64,000 bases of DNA from Chloroflexota bacterium (GTDB lineage: Bacteria; Chloroflexota; Anaerolineae; Anaerolineales; Villigracilaceae): NCBI GenBank assembly GCA_013388685.1, contig JACAET010000053.1, positions 27,756 through 91,755 of the forward strand, written 5' to 3'. The position numbers and the translations under genes were made by a program. How positions within the stretch are numbered: the stretch's first letter is position 1; every line of letters starts with the position of its first letter. Under the pieces are notes generated by a model. It ran no database searches. It saw nothing but the letters and a program-made list of their open reading frames with translations, and was not told the origin of the DNA. Shown piece by piece: positions 36,202 through 44,147 of the stretch.

Positions 36202-37284
36202 ATGAAACGGATTGCCATCCTTACGGGCGGGGGGGATGCCCCCGGGTTGAACGCGGTTATTCGTGCGGCGGTGAAAACCGCCATCCAGCAATACGGCTGT
36301 GAGGTCATTGGGATACGAGACGGGTACGATGGTTTCATTGACGAACAAGGCATTATGCCTCTGTGGCTGGAAGATGTGCGCGGATTACTGTCTCGCGGAG
36401 GCACCATCCTTGGCGCGGCAAATCGCGGCAATCCCTTTGCGCGCAAAGTCATCCGCGGTGGAACAGAGATTGTGGTTGACGTTTCGGAGGAAATCATCAA
36501 AGGTATCGAACGCCTCCACCTGGACGCCCTGCTGGTGCTCGGCGGCGACGGGACTTTGCACATCGCCCACGAACTCTCCCACAAGGGTGTCCCGGTCATC
36601 GGCGTGCCGAAAACGATTGACAACGACATCGGCGGCACCGACATCACCTTCGGCTTCGATACCGCTCTCGCCATTGCCACCGAAGCCATTGACCGCCTCC
36701 ACACCACCGCCGAGGCGCATCACCGCGTCATGATTCTGGAATTGATGGGGCGCGACGCCGGCTTCATCGCCCTGCATGCCGGCGTGGCAGGCGGCGCAGA
36801 CGTGATCCTCATCCCCGAAATTCCCTTCAAGTTCGAGGCAATTGTCGCAAAAGTGCGCCAGCGCGTTGAAAACGGCACGCTCTTTAGCATCATGGCGGTT
36901 TCGGAAGGGGCAAAGCCTGCGGGCGGCGAAAAGGTCTACGCGCGCGGCGGAGACGAGGTGTACGTGCCGCGGCTGGGCGGGATCAGTCAGGTGGTGGGGG
37001 AATACATCGAAAAGCAGGGATTCGAAACGCGCGTGACTGTTCTCGGTCACCTCCAGCGCGGAGGCACGCCTACCGCCTTCGACCGATGGCTGGCAACCCG
37101 CTACGGCGCGGCGGCGGTCCGTGTGGCGGCGCAGGGACGCTTCGATCGTATGGTCGCCTTGCGTTCCGGCAGCGTCATAGACATCCCCCTCGGCGAAGCC
37201 ATCGCCGTCCCCAAACGGGTGGATGTTCACGGCGACGCCGTCCTTACCGCGCGCAACACCGGTATTTCGTTTGGGGATGAATGA
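36202..37284 (+). CDS. pfkA: 6-phosphofructokinase
   Basis: 360 residues. GGGDAPGLNAVIRA at the N-terminus, GGDGTLH for the nucleotide site (Gly where PPi-dependent enzymes have Asp), PKTIDNDIGGTD with catalytic Asp, and a C-terminal LGHLQRGGTPTAFDR. The Gly/Lys combination (GGDG with PKTIDND) is of the mixed clade, so phosphoryl donor cannot be assigned from sequence alone; ATP is favoured. AAGGAG precedes the ATG. Glycolytic, cytosolic. Confidence 0.93.
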   Translation: MKRIAILTGGGDAPGLNAVIRAAVKTAIQQYGCEVIGIRDGYDGFIDEQGIMPLWLEDVRGLLSRGGTILGAANRGNPFARKVIRGGTEIVVDVSEEIIKGIERLHLDALLVLGGDGTLHIAHELSHKGVPVIGVPKTIDNDIGGTDITFGFDTALAIATEAIDRLHTTAEAHHRVMILELMGRDAGFIALHAGVAGGADVILIPEIPFKFEAIVAKVRQRVENGTLFSIMAVSEGAKPAGGEKVYARGGDEVYVPRLGGISQVVGEYIEKQGFETRVTVLGHLQRGGTPTAFDRWLATRYGAAAVRVAAQGRFDRMVALRSGSVIDIPLGEAIAVPKRVDVHGDAVLTARNTGISFGDE

Positions 37285-37330
37285 TTCCCCTCTCCTTATG
37301 AAAATTAACAAACAAATAAATACCGCAACC

Positions 37331-37384
37331 GCGTAGTCAATGTTCTCCAACGTTGACGGGCGCGTCAGAGAACGCGCCCTACGC
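37331..37384. repeat. Palindromic repeat, GCGTAG...CTACGC type
   Basis: Outer GCGTAG/CTACGC, inner GGGCGCGT (37358-37365) with ACGCGCCC (37372-37379), and a CGTTGACG-like centre. Related by its core to the GACGTTCTC family. Between pfkA and the 18-residue peptide gene. Confidence 0.65.
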
Positions 37385-37458
37385 AACATTACGGGATTAT
37401 TTTGTAAAGATCATTAGGAGAGGGGCTAGGGGTGAGGTCTGGGCGGGGGGGTAAACCA

Positions 37459-37485
37459 GGAAGCCGTCCAATTTGGACGGCTTCC
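37459..37485 (-). terminator. Hairpin terminator of the 18-residue peptide transcript
   Basis: GGAAGCCGTCCA (37459-37470) pairs perfectly with TGGACGGCTTCC (37474-37485) around a 3-nt loop. The following minus-strand bases are only weakly T-rich (TGGTTTACC). Confidence 0.6.
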
Positions 37486-37509
37486 GTGGCGCGCTGCGGC
37501 TTCCTTGAC

Positions 37510-37566
37510 TTACTCGAGGAGGGATGCCGCAGCGCTGGGTTTGTTACTACTATCCATTGGGGACAT
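37510..37566 (-). CDS. 18-residue peptide ORF with strong expression signals
   Basis: ATG 37566 is preceded by GGAGGAGGTG, an unusually strong Shine-Dalgarno. The ORF encodes MSPMDSSNKPSAAASLLE and ends in TAA, followed by a hairpin. A consensus promoter lies 60 nt upstream. The composition (Ser/Ala-rich) matches no family I know. It could be a leader or signalling peptide, a RiPP-like precursor without visible enzymes, or a decoy ORF on an sRNA. Confidence 0.55.
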   Translation of the reverse strand: MSPMDSSNKPSAAASLLE

Positions 37567-37624
37567 CACCTCCTCCTTTCTAAAGGATGGCTGTGAACTG
37601 TCTGTTCCCCTGAACGATGACGGT

Positions 37625-37653
37625 AGTATGGCACACTTCAAAACCGCTGTCAA
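37625..37653 (-). promoter_or_regulatory. Sigma-70 promoter for the 18-residue peptide transcript
   Basis: On the minus strand TTGACA (37653-37648), 17-bp spacer, CATACT (37630-37625). Confidence 0.75.
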
Positions 37654-37812
37654 TAGGCGAAAAACGGCTCTAACTAAAGTGTAATCAATTCTGTACAAAA
37701 CCGGGCGTCCCCAACCCCAAAATTGCCTAAAAACGACAAAATCTGATACTTTTTGAGAGACTCCGCAAGCCTAGCAAGGCTATGCTGTGCAAAATCCCTT
37801 CTGGAGGCATAC

Positions 37813-39417
37813 ATGAAAAATCATCCAAACCGCTTCTGGCTCATTGTCGTCCTGCTCGGCTGGGCGTTCGATTTTCTTTTTTGGGAGAAGCCCGTCCCGG
37901 GCGTCAACTTTTTCCTCTACGTCAGCCTGACTCTTGGCACGGGCATCTACCTGCTCAAAAGGGACGGGCTTCGCCTCGCACCCCGCTCGAACCTGCTCCT
38001 GCTCCCCATCGCCTTTCTCTCCGCTATGACCTTCCTCCGCCAGGAGCCGATGACCACCTTCCTCTCCATTGTCATGACTCTCTTTCTCATGGGCGTTTTT
38101 GCCATCGCCTATCGCAGCGGGCAGTGGATTAACTTCAGCCTGCTCGACTACCTGCTCGGTTATCTGCGTCTCTTCGGGAGCATGCTCGTGCGTCCACTGG
38201 GATTCAGCGCGGAGGTGAGGAAGGATCAGCCGTCCCGAAGGGAGAAGCGGGGCAGTCGGGTCTGGTCGGTGGTGAGGGGCATCGTTATCGCCCTCCCGGT
38301 CGTCGCTGTCTTTGCTTCCCTGCTTTCGGCGGCAGATCCCATTTTCGAATTGCGGTTCAATGAATTCATCAACTTGTTCAACCTCGAGAACCTGCCGGAG
38401 TATATTTTTCGCCTTGTCTATATTCTCATCTTCGCCTACGCCCTGGCTGGGACGTACCTGCATGCCGCGCAAAAATCGGACGAACCGCCGAGCGCGAAGC
38501 CGCTGGTCCCTGCGTTTCTCGGGTTTACCGAGGCGGCAATCGTGCTGGGCAGTGTGACGGCGTTATTTGCGGCGTTCGTAGTCATTCAGTTTCAATATTT
38601 CTTCGGCGGGCAGGCGAACATCAACGTTGAAGGTTACACCTATTCGGAATATGCCCGCCGCGGATTTGGTGAACTGGTAACTGTGGCGTTTTTCAGCCTG
38701 CTCTTGCTGCTGGGACTGGGGACAATGACAAAACGTCAGAATGAAACGCAACGGAAGATTTTTTCGGGGTTTGGGGTGGCGCTGGTCGCCCTGGTGATTG
38801 TGATGCTGGTCTCGGCGTTTCAGCGTCTGGCGCTGTATGAATTTGCTTACGGGTTCTCCCGCCTGCGGACGTACACGCATATGTTCATGATCTGGCTGGG
38901 GTTGCTGCTGGCGGCGGTGGTCGTGCTGGAGGCGTTGCGCCGCGAGCGCGCCATCGCTTTGACGATGGTTCTGGCAGCGCTGGGTTTCGTCATTTCCCTC
39001 GGCATGTTGAACGTGGATGCCTTTATCGTGCGGCAGAACGTCCAGCGGGAGGCACAGGGCGGAGGCTCAATTGCCGTGCAAGACCGCGCCGAACTGGACG
39101 CGCAATACTTTTTGAGTCTCTCGGATGATGCTGTGCCGGCAATGGCGGATGCGTTTTTTGATCCCTCCCTGCCGATGGCGGCGCGAGAGAAGATAGGCGC
39201 GGTGCTGGTTTGTAAACATCATGAAGGAGAGTCGGATACGCGGGCAATTCCATGGCAGGCATTTCATATCTCCCGTTACCTGGCCGATCTTCGGTATGGA
39301 GCAATGGAAACGGCTCTGGCTTCCTATACTTTGATTCTTGACCAGGATAGAAGGGTGTTCGTCAAGACGCCAGGCGGGCAAGAGTTCGACTGCTGGGGGA
39401 ATGCGCATTGGGATTGA
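37813..39417 (+). CDS. DUF4173/DUF4153-type membrane protein
   Basis: 534 residues with about 12 transmembrane helices in the first 430 residues. GQANINVEGYTYSEYARRGFGELV is the DUF4173 signature segment. The C-terminal 110 residues are soluble (ELDAQYFLSLSDDAVPAMADAFFD). Start ATG 37813 follows CTGGAGG. Function unknown; the family may be coregulated with membrane stress genes, which is not shown here. Confidence 0.85.
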   Translation: MKNHPNRFWLIVVLLGWAFDFLFWEKPVPGVNFFLYVSLTLGTGIYLLKRDGLRLAPRSNLLLLPIAFLSAMTFLRQEPMTTFLSIVMTLFLMGVFAIAYRSGQWINFSLLDYLLGYLRLFGSMLVRPLGFSAEVRKDQPSRREKRGSRVWSVVRGIVIALPVVAVFASLLSAADPIFELRFNEFINLFNLENLPEYIFRLVYILIFAYALAGTYLHAAQKSDEPPSAKPLVPAFLGFTEAAIVLGSVTALFAAFVVIQFQYFFGGQANINVEGYTYSEYARRGFGELVTVAFFSLLLLLGLGTMTKRQNETQRKIFSGFGVALVALVIVMLVSAFQRLALYEFAYGFSRLRTYTHMFMIWLGLLLAAVVVLEALRRERAIALTMVLAALGFVISLGMLNVDAFIVRQNVQREAQGGGSIAVQDRAELDAQYFLSLSDDAVPAMADAFFDPSLPMAAREKIGAVLVCKHHEGESDTRAIPWQAFHISRYLADLRYGAMETALASYTLILDQDRRVFVKTPGGQEFDCWGNAHWD

Positions 39418-39479
39418 GGGAGTAATGAGTGTAACAATGCGTTGCGGGTTCTTTTCCCCTTTACGCCATCCGATCTCCA

Positions 39480-41180
39480 TTACGGTGTGACAAGGGGCAG
39501 GGTGACTGTAAAGACGGTCCCCCGTTCCAGTTCGCTTGTCACTGTGATTTCTCCGCTCATCAGATGGACCAGTTGCTTGACGATGGCAAGTCCCAGCCCG
39601 AAGCCTCCCTGGGTGCGGGTTGCCGTTCCCTCCACCTGTCGGAAGGTTTCGAAAATATGAGGGAGTTCCGAAGGAGGAATGCCGCGCCCGGTATCGGCAA
39701 CTTCAATGCCCCATTTCAGGAGTTCCGGCAGGTGAAACAAACGTACCCGAACGGATCCCTCATCCGTGAATTTGATGGCATTGCCCACCAGATTGACGAG
39801 GATTTGTTGCAGACGGGAGCCGTCGCCGATCAGGGTTTCGGGGAGGGTGTCGTCCATTTCGCTGGTCAGGCTGAGGTTTTTGTCCAGGGCGGTTTTATCC
39901 AGTAAGCCGTGCAGGTTCTCGAGGAGTTCCGATGGTTTGACGGGTCCCATGGAAATGGTCAATTTTCCGGCTTCCATTTGCGCCTGGTCGAGCAGGTCGC
40001 TGATCAAGCCCAGCAGACGCCGCGTGTTCTTCATGATTCGTTCTGCGATGTTGAACTGTTTTTCGTTGATCGGACCGTAAACCGCCTCCTTGAACATTTC
40101 GGCATATCCCAGGATGGCATTGAGCGGGGTTCGCAACTCGTGGGAGACGATGGCGACAAAGGTGCTTTTGAGCCGTTCCACTTCGGCTTCGCGGGTGAAA
40201 TCGCGAAAGACGGTGACCGTGCCGATATTGAAGTTGCCTTCCTCGCGCAGGTCGTACACCTGTCCCGCGCTGACGGAGAGGGTTTTGTCGCCCCATTCGA
40301 TGCGGAAACTGAGCGGCTGGGTGTCGTGTTCGATCATGGCAAGAAGCAGTTTGCGTCCGTTTTCGGAGAGTTTTGGATGCTCGGTCAACTCACGGAAATT
40401 GCGATTCACAATCATCTCGGGGGAAAGTTCGAGCATTCCATGAATGGCGGGATTGGCGAGAATTGCCTTCCAGTTGCGGTCGAAGACGATGACGCCGTCG
40501 GCGATGGAGTTGAGAATTGCCTGATTGCGTCCGGCTTCGACGCGTTCGCGGGAAAGGGATTCCGCCAGCGCCTGTGTGCGTTGGGCGACGACCTGATCGA
40601 GGTTGGCGTTGATCGTGCGTAAATCCCGGAGCGCAGATTCCAAACTGCGGGCAGAGAGCCACGATACCAGCGCCAGCATGAAGAAGCCGATGATTGCAAA
40701 GAGGTTCGGCGGCGCCGCGATGGAAAAGGCAAGCCATGAGATGAGTCCGCTCCCCAGGACTGCAAAGAAAAAACTCGCTTCGGGAAGCAGAAGCAGACTG
40801 GAAATGACGATGGGGATGGTGAAGAGAAAGAGGGAACGCCCGTTGGAGAGTTGTGCGGGCGTGTCGGTGAAGATGAAAATGAAGGTCAGGAACAAAAGAT
40901 AAAGTAATGCCGCCCCGCGCCCGGATAGACGGCGGTTAATGAGATAAATGCTGTAAAAGCCCAGGGTGGCGATGATCGCGCCGCCGATCAAGATCGCCGA
41001 TTCACGAAACGCCAGTTGGTCGCTGGTTAAGAGGTTGATCGTTGCCGCCGCAAGCGCAAGCAGGGCGGCGAGCGTATTGCCAAGCAGGAGAATATTGAGC
41101 AGCCTGCGGCGGCGCGCGTCATCGGGATCCGCGACCGGAACGTTGAGAATGGAGTCGAAGAATCGTTTCATAGAAGTCAT
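39480..41180 (-). CDS. Membrane sensor histidine kinase, last gene of the diterpenoid operon
   Basis: 566 residues. Six or seven N-terminal transmembrane helices (25-195), a coiled linker, a PAS domain (about 225-330), HisKA with phospho-His347 in VSHELRTPLNAILGYAEM, and HATPase_c (NLVGNAIKFT, DTGRGIP, GGFGLGLAIVKQL). No response regulator is adjacent. Its ATG (41180-41178) overlaps the cyclase stop as ATGA, like the two junctions upstream, so it is translationally coupled to terpene synthesis. Confidence 0.9.
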   Translation of the reverse strand: MTSMKRFFDSILNVPVADPDDARRRRLLNILLLGNTLAALLALAAATINLLTSDQLAFRESAILIGGAIIATLGFYSIYLINRRLSGRGAALLYLLFLTFIFIFTDTPAQLSNGRSLFLFTIPIVISSLLLLPEASFFFAVLGSGLISWLAFSIAAPPNLFAIIGFFMLALVSWLSARSLESALRDLRTINANLDQVVAQRTQALAESLSRERVEAGRNQAILNSIADGVIVFDRNWKAILANPAIHGMLELSPEMIVNRNFRELTEHPKLSENGRKLLLAMIEHDTQPLSFRIEWGDKTLSVSAGQVYDLREEGNFNIGTVTVFRDFTREAEVERLKSTFVAIVSHELRTPLNAILGYAEMFKEAVYGPINEKQFNIAERIMKNTRRLLGLISDLLDQAQMEAGKLTISMGPVKPSELLENLHGLLDKTALDKNLSLTSEMDDTLPETLIGDGSRLQQILVNLVGNAIKFTDEGSVRVRLFHLPELLKWGIEVADTGRGIPPSELPHIFETFRQVEGTATRTQGGFGLGLAIVKQLVHLMSGEITVTSELERGTVFTVTLPLVTP

Positions 41181-42649
41181 TGTATCAGGGTTAGCGCGCT
41201 GACGATGGCAGACCTGACCACCATCTGTGGACTATACAAACATTTCCCGATCCAGAGGGGCGGGTAGGGAAGATCGAGGTTCTCTTTGAGCCAGCGCGCG
41301 CCGTTGAGCAGGACACCTCGGGGAACGCGGGCGGCTTTTTGATCCCAAACCCAAAGCGCCTGGAGCGCATAGGCGGTTTCCTCGGCGGTGGGGAGGTAGG
41401 TGCCCCACGAGCCGTTGCGGTTCTGGGTTTTGATCATCCATTCGACCGATTCGGCGACCAGATCACTCTCCATGCCGGCGCAGGCGATGATGGCGTGGGC
41501 GGTGGCATAGTAGGGCGAGGAATGCCACTTATCTACCCAAAAGGGGAATTGCCGGTCGCGGGCGCGGCGCAGAAAGCCGAGGATTTTTTGAACGGAAACG
41601 TTGTTCCTTTTGAACCCGGCGTGGAGAAGAGCATCGAGAATATGGATATTGGTGCTGATGGACGGATTGACCTCGAGATCGAAACAGCGGAAATGATCTT
41701 CCTCCTCGTAAGCGAGAATGCTGGCGAGGTCTTTTTCGATTCCGTAGCGCAAAAGGGCGTTGTATGTGACGACCGTATCGTCGCTATCCTTGACGGAATA
41801 CGCCGTGGAAAACGCCACACCGCGTTTGGGTTCCCATGCGTTCGAGAGATATTCAAGGTGCGGCTGAAGTTTTTCCCGGTAATCCAGCCCCGGAACCAGG
41901 CTCAGATTCCACAGCGTCCAGGCGATTTCGAACACGTCGAAAGGGGCGACGTTGGGCATGCCGCCGTCGGGGTTGGTGACCCGCCGCAAATAATTCAACG
42001 ACGCTTTGTCGCCCGGTCGAATGTAGGTGGCAAAGTATGCCGTGGCGGACGGGCTGACGCCCACCGAGCCGTTGCTTTCCTGCAGGTTGTCCACGTCGAG
42101 CATGTGCTGACCGTCCCTGCCCGCCATTTCAGCGGAAAAAGCCATCGTCACGTGACGGCTGATGGTTTTGCCCCGCAGGTATGAGAGTTTTTTTGCGCGC
42201 AGTTGAGACAACCGCCCGAGGATGCGCTCACGCTGGTTCTTGATGAGTCCCAGGCGTTCCGCCTCCTCTGCCAGGATGGGGGCGATCATTTCGAAACCAA
42301 CGGTTGCCCCGTTTGGATCAGCCTGAAGCCCCGCTGTGGCATTTCCCACGATTCGTTCGAGGGCGAGCCGTCCCTTTTCGATTTGCGCCTTGTCGTGTTC
42401 ACGGCGTCCGCGGTAGGTGAGGGCGATCATGGCGGCGAGGGTGGAGAGAACACGGTCATGGTAGTAGAACGGCGCGGGCGCGCCCCAGGAGCCGTCGGGC
42501 AGTTGGTGTTCGACCAACCAGGAAAGCGATTGGTTGCTGATTTCCGTGGCGATGTCGCCCAGCCGCGCCGCCCAGGCGGTGTCGTAGGCGGTGCTTGCCA
42601 TGTGTCCAGGTCCGATTTTTGCAAGGAGTTGAGTGATGATGTCTGTCAT
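41177..42649 (-). CDS. Class II diterpene cyclase (Rv3377c / copalyl- or kolavenyl-diphosphate synthase-like)
   Basis: 490 residues, the two-domain beta-gamma barrel size of bacterial class II cyclases. It has STAYDTAWAARL at 19-30, NGSVGVSPSATAYF (193-206), the catalytic DxDD motif as DSDDT (288-292) after TAYSVK, a QW-like QNRNGSWG repeat, and a LYSPQMVVRSAIVSAL C-terminus typical of the family. The expected reaction is protonation-initiated cyclisation of GGPP to a bicyclic diphosphate. ATG 42649 overlaps the upstream gene's stop by 4 bp. No class I DDxxD motif is present. Confidence 0.92.
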   Translation of the reverse strand: MTDIITQLLAKIGPGHMASTAYDTAWAARLGDIATEISNQSLSWLVEHQLPDGSWGAPAPFYYHDRVLSTLAAMIALTYRGRREHDKAQIEKGRLALERIVGNATAGLQADPNGATVGFEMIAPILAEEAERLGLIKNQRERILGRLSQLRAKKLSYLRGKTISRHVTMAFSAEMAGRDGQHMLDVDNLQESNGSVGVSPSATAYFATYIRPGDKASLNYLRRVTNPDGGMPNVAPFDVFEIAWTLWNLSLVPGLDYREKLQPHLEYLSNAWEPKRGVAFSTAYSVKDSDDTVVTYNALLRYGIEKDLASILAYEEEDHFRCFDLEVNPSISTNIHILDALLHAGFKRNNVSVQKILGFLRRARDRQFPFWVDKWHSSPYYATAHAIIACAGMESDLVAESVEWMIKTQNRNGSWGTYLPTAEETAYALQALWVWDQKAARVPRGVLLNGARWLKENLDLPYPPLWIGKCLYSPQMVVRSAIVSALTLIQ

Positions 42650-43554
42650 GAGGCGTTTCCGGTTTCGGGGAACCACAGGTTGAATTTGAGTTTGCCGATG
42701 CCGAGGGCGAGGTCGCGGTGGGCGCGGTAGTAATCTCTCAGCCAGCCGAGTTCCTCGGGGGGCATTTGGGTATAGTCCGGTTCGGGGATGCGGCGGACGT
42801 AGAGATGGTCGTAGAGGATTCCCCGCAGTTGGCGTTCGGTCATATAAGGCGAAGGACTGACGGAGAAGTACAGGTCTTCTTCGCCGGTGGAGAGCAGAGG
42901 CATGTCGAAGACGCTGAATTTGTCGAAGCCGATGAACAGGCTGACGGGCGGAAGGTCTTCGCCGTAGTAGGCGCGGATGAGGGCGTTCTTGTTGGGGATG
43001 ACGCCGTGGGCGAGGTAGTGCTCCACTGAGAGACGGGCAACGGTCTCAGCGCTTTCGTCGGCAAAGACGCCAAAGTACAGGTTGTGGGCGGTGTTGTGTT
43101 GGGTGGCTTCCGCCACTTCGTAGAGTGTGCCCAGCACATACTCGAAGGGGGTGCCTTTGAGCACGTCGCGGTAGTCGCCGTAGAAGCGGACGCGGACATT
43201 GTAGGTCTCGAAGAAGTTGCGGTAGGCGGGGTCGGTGGCAGTACGGACGAGTCCGTCCATGCCGACGCGGCGGGTGTATTCGTCGCCGCGCCGCATGAGT
43301 TCGCGCCCGAAGACCGGGGCAAGCAGGGTGTGGATGCCGTGGTCGAACAGCATGGCGCACAGGTGGACGTGGTTCTGGATGGAGGCGTCGAGGTAGGCGG
43401 AGAGGAAATCGCTGTTGAGGCTGTCTGCGTGTTCGAGCATGAACCAGCGCCGCGTACCGTTGACGGGGAAGACGACCACTTTGCGCCCTGTTGCTTTGAC
43501 GAGCGCGGCAACTTCTTCGGTGGGGAGTTGGAGGAAACGCTCGAAGGGAATCAT
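42646..43554 (-). CDS. Tuberculosinol/kolavelool synthase-like diterpenoid enzyme (Rv3378c family)
   Basis: 302 residues, close to the 296 of Rv3378c. By eye it matches that protein end to end: FPVNGTRRWF (29-38; Rv3378c FPFDGTRRWF), MLFDHGIHTLLAPVF, VRFYGDYRDVL, YYGEDLPPVSLFIGFDKFS, FDMPLLSTGEEDLYF, YMTERQLRGILYDHLYVR and PDYTQMPPEEL. The family has a cis-prenyltransferase-like fold and removes diphosphate from a cyclic diterpenyl diphosphate, adding water or adenosine. The position of the mycobacterial Asp34 is Asn32 here. Coupled by ATGA to both neighbours. Confidence 0.88.
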   Translation of the reverse strand: MIPFERFLQLPTEEVAALVKATGRKVVVFPVNGTRRWFMLEHADSLNSDFLSAYLDASIQNHVHLCAMLFDHGIHTLLAPVFGRELMRRGDEYTRRVGMDGLVRTATDPAYRNFFETYNVRVRFYGDYRDVLKGTPFEYVLGTLYEVAEATQHNTAHNLYFGVFADESAETVARLSVEHYLAHGVIPNKNALIRAYYGEDLPPVSLFIGFDKFSVFDMPLLSTGEEDLYFSVSPSPYMTERQLRGILYDHLYVRRIPEPDYTQMPPEELGWLRDYYRAHRDLALGIGKLKFNLWFPETGNAS

Positions 43555-44138
43555 CGGTTTTTCGGCAGGCGGGGCAGGAATCGGGGAGTCCGACGCGCAT
43601 AGTCGGCATAGCCGGGCAGGGTGCGGGTGAGCAGGTCTTCTTCCTGACGGGCGGCGCGGGTGAAATCCCAAATGGTGTAGAGCAGAGCCGCCAGGGTGGT
43701 GAGGGCGGGGTTGATGAGGAAGAGTCCCGCCGCGATGCCGAAGAAGGAGGTGATGACGGGATGACGCATGAGTTTGTAGGGACCGCTGTCTATGACTTGA
43801 TGCCCCGGCTGGACTTCGACGCGTTCGGCGTAGTAGTGCCGCAGGTGGGTGCGCGACCAGATGTGGAGCGCGAAGGCGGCAAGAATCAAAAAGCCCCCCA
43901 GGAGTTGAACGATCAGCCCCCAGGCGGCGGAGGTGCGGTAACTGAGGAATGGCAGAAGGATGGGCTGGGTGATGAGAACGGCGGCGAGCAGAAAGATGAA
44001 GAGGGTGAAGTCCCAGGCGCGCCCAGAGCCGCTGGCTTGCCGCTGTTTGTCGTAGCGGCGGATGAGGAGAAAGTCTACGGTGTAGAAGAGCAGGATGGTG
44101 AGAAAGGTGGCGGCAGATTGGGGAAGACCGATCAGCAC
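43551..44138 (-). CDS. Isoprenylcysteine-carboxyl-methyltransferase-like membrane protein
   Basis: 195 residues, about five transmembrane helices. The C-terminal motif VIDSGPYKLMRHPVITSFFG...AARQEEDLL...YADYARRTPRFLP is the ICMT/PEMT-like SAM-binding signature (RHP and EE...Y). Family members methylate prenylated or lipid carboxyl/hydroxyl/amine groups at the membrane. Placed 9 bp after the acyltransferase-like gene and ATGA-coupled to the Rv3378c-like gene, it is a good candidate to methylate the diterpenol. Confidence 0.85.
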   Translation of the reverse strand: MLIGLPQSAATFLTILLFYTVDFLLIRRYDKQRQASGSGRAWDFTLFIFLLAAVLITQPILLPFLSYRTSAAWGLIVQLLGGFLILAAFALHIWSRTHLRHYYAERVEVQPGHQVIDSGPYKLMRHPVITSFFGIAAGLFLINPALTTLAALLYTIWDFTRAARQEEDLLTRTLPGYADYARRTPRFLPRLPKNR

Positions 44139-44147
44139 GTTTCCTCC

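Noticed and set aside
41169..41184. TACAAT 7 nt before an ATG (MKRFF) as a leaderless promoter of the histidine kinase
   Set aside because: The box overlaps the cyclase's last codons, and the ATG at 41180 forms an ATGA overlap with the cyclase stop, so translational coupling explains the start better.
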